From Cynocephalus volans (Eukaryota; Chordata; Mammalia; Dermoptera; Cynocephalidae), in the NCBI RefSeq assembly GCF_027409185.1, contig NC_084467.1:13568501-13632500 (forward strand): 64,000 nt of DNA, in the 5' to 3' direction. The notes under the pieces are model-generated. The model had not been told where the DNA came from and did not search any database. It saw only the letters and a program-made list of their open reading frames with translations. The translations under genes were made by a program, and so were the position numbers. Shown piece after piece: positions 63,615-64,000 of this stretch (positions are counted from its first letter, which is position 1; each line of letters begins with the position of its first letter).

Positions 63615-64000
63615 ATGGCCAAGATTATTTTTAAAAACACATCATTAAAAATTTTGTTTAAATTATGGTAAAATATGTATAACATAAAATTTACCAACCT
63701 GATCATTTAAGCATACAGCTCAGTAGTGTTCGGTACACTCGTACTGTACCAGTCTCCAGAACTCACTTCGTCTTACAAAATTGAAGCTGTATACCCACTA
63801 AATGACAGCTGCCTGTTTTCTGCTCCCTCTCCCCAGCCCCTGGTAACCACCATTTTACTTTCTGTTGCTATGAATTAGACTACTCCAGATACCTTATATG
63901 AGTGGAGTCTACCATATTTGTCTTTTTGTGACTGCCTTATTTCACTGAACATAATGTCCTCAAGATTCATCCATGTTGTAATGTGTGAGAATTCCCATCC
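63615..64000 (-). mobile_element. Old L1 3'UTR, antisense, continuing past the window end
   Basis: 'attatggtaaaatatgtataacataaaatttacc', 'caactcactt'-type wording, 'gttgctatgaattagactactccagatacc', 'aacataatgtcctcaagattcatccatgttg' are the reverse of the L1M 3'UTR. It runs off the right edge. Confidence 0.92.

Overview
The window looks like eutherian mammal nuclear DNA. It contains one split protein gene with GT-AG introns, dense ancient interspersed repeats (MIR, L2, ERVL-MaLR LTRs, hAT-Charlie elements, old L1) and microsatellites. I see no primate Alu, rodent B1/B2, carnivore SINEC, ruminant Bov-tA/BovB or horse ERE element, so I cannot name the species. Primates other than a few repeat-poor lineages are unlikely, and the encoded protein clearly differs from human ACTL8.

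The only gene I can support lies at the left edge on the + strand. It is ACTL8, the testis-type actin-like protein 8 (also known as cancer/testis antigen CT57). Two coding exons (154-501 and 2268-3020) join in phase 0 to encode 366 residues, the same length as human ACTL8. The window starts inside the intron before the first coding exon, so the promoter and any upstream 5'UTR exons are outside. The 3'UTR ends near an AATAAA at 3559.

From about 3.6 kb to 64 kb I find no further exon, RNA gene or CpG island. From my knowledge of human 1p36.13 (ARHGEF10L - ACTL8 - IGSF21), this fits the long gap between ACTL8 and IGSF21. The stretch is a record of old insertions: L2 and MIR pieces everywhere, at least seven or eight MaLR-type LTRs, two MER20 and two MER58-like hAT elements, a MER5-like element, another hAT with clear inverted ends, an 80-bp mariner-type MITE, and antisense L1 pieces at 29.3-29.9, 41.0-42.3 and 63.6-64.0 kb.

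The most striking structures are tandem and nested arrays. At 22.4-24.4 kb an L2 carries a MER58-like element and a (CCAT)n array, and the array is itself split by a reverse-oriented MaLR LTR. At 51.1-52.2 kb a G/T-only (GGT/GAT)n array contains a 168-bp internal duplication and anchor spacings that are all multiples of 21 bp. At 59.7 kb a (CA)n run sits inside an MLT1 LTR, and at 30.8 kb there is a degenerate 42-bp minisatellite. Several short AT-rich or motif-rich single-copy patches (24.7, 33.2, 40.0, 49.6 and 56.8 kb) are possible regulatory elements, but this rests on motifs alone. I did not find an undescribed coding system here.
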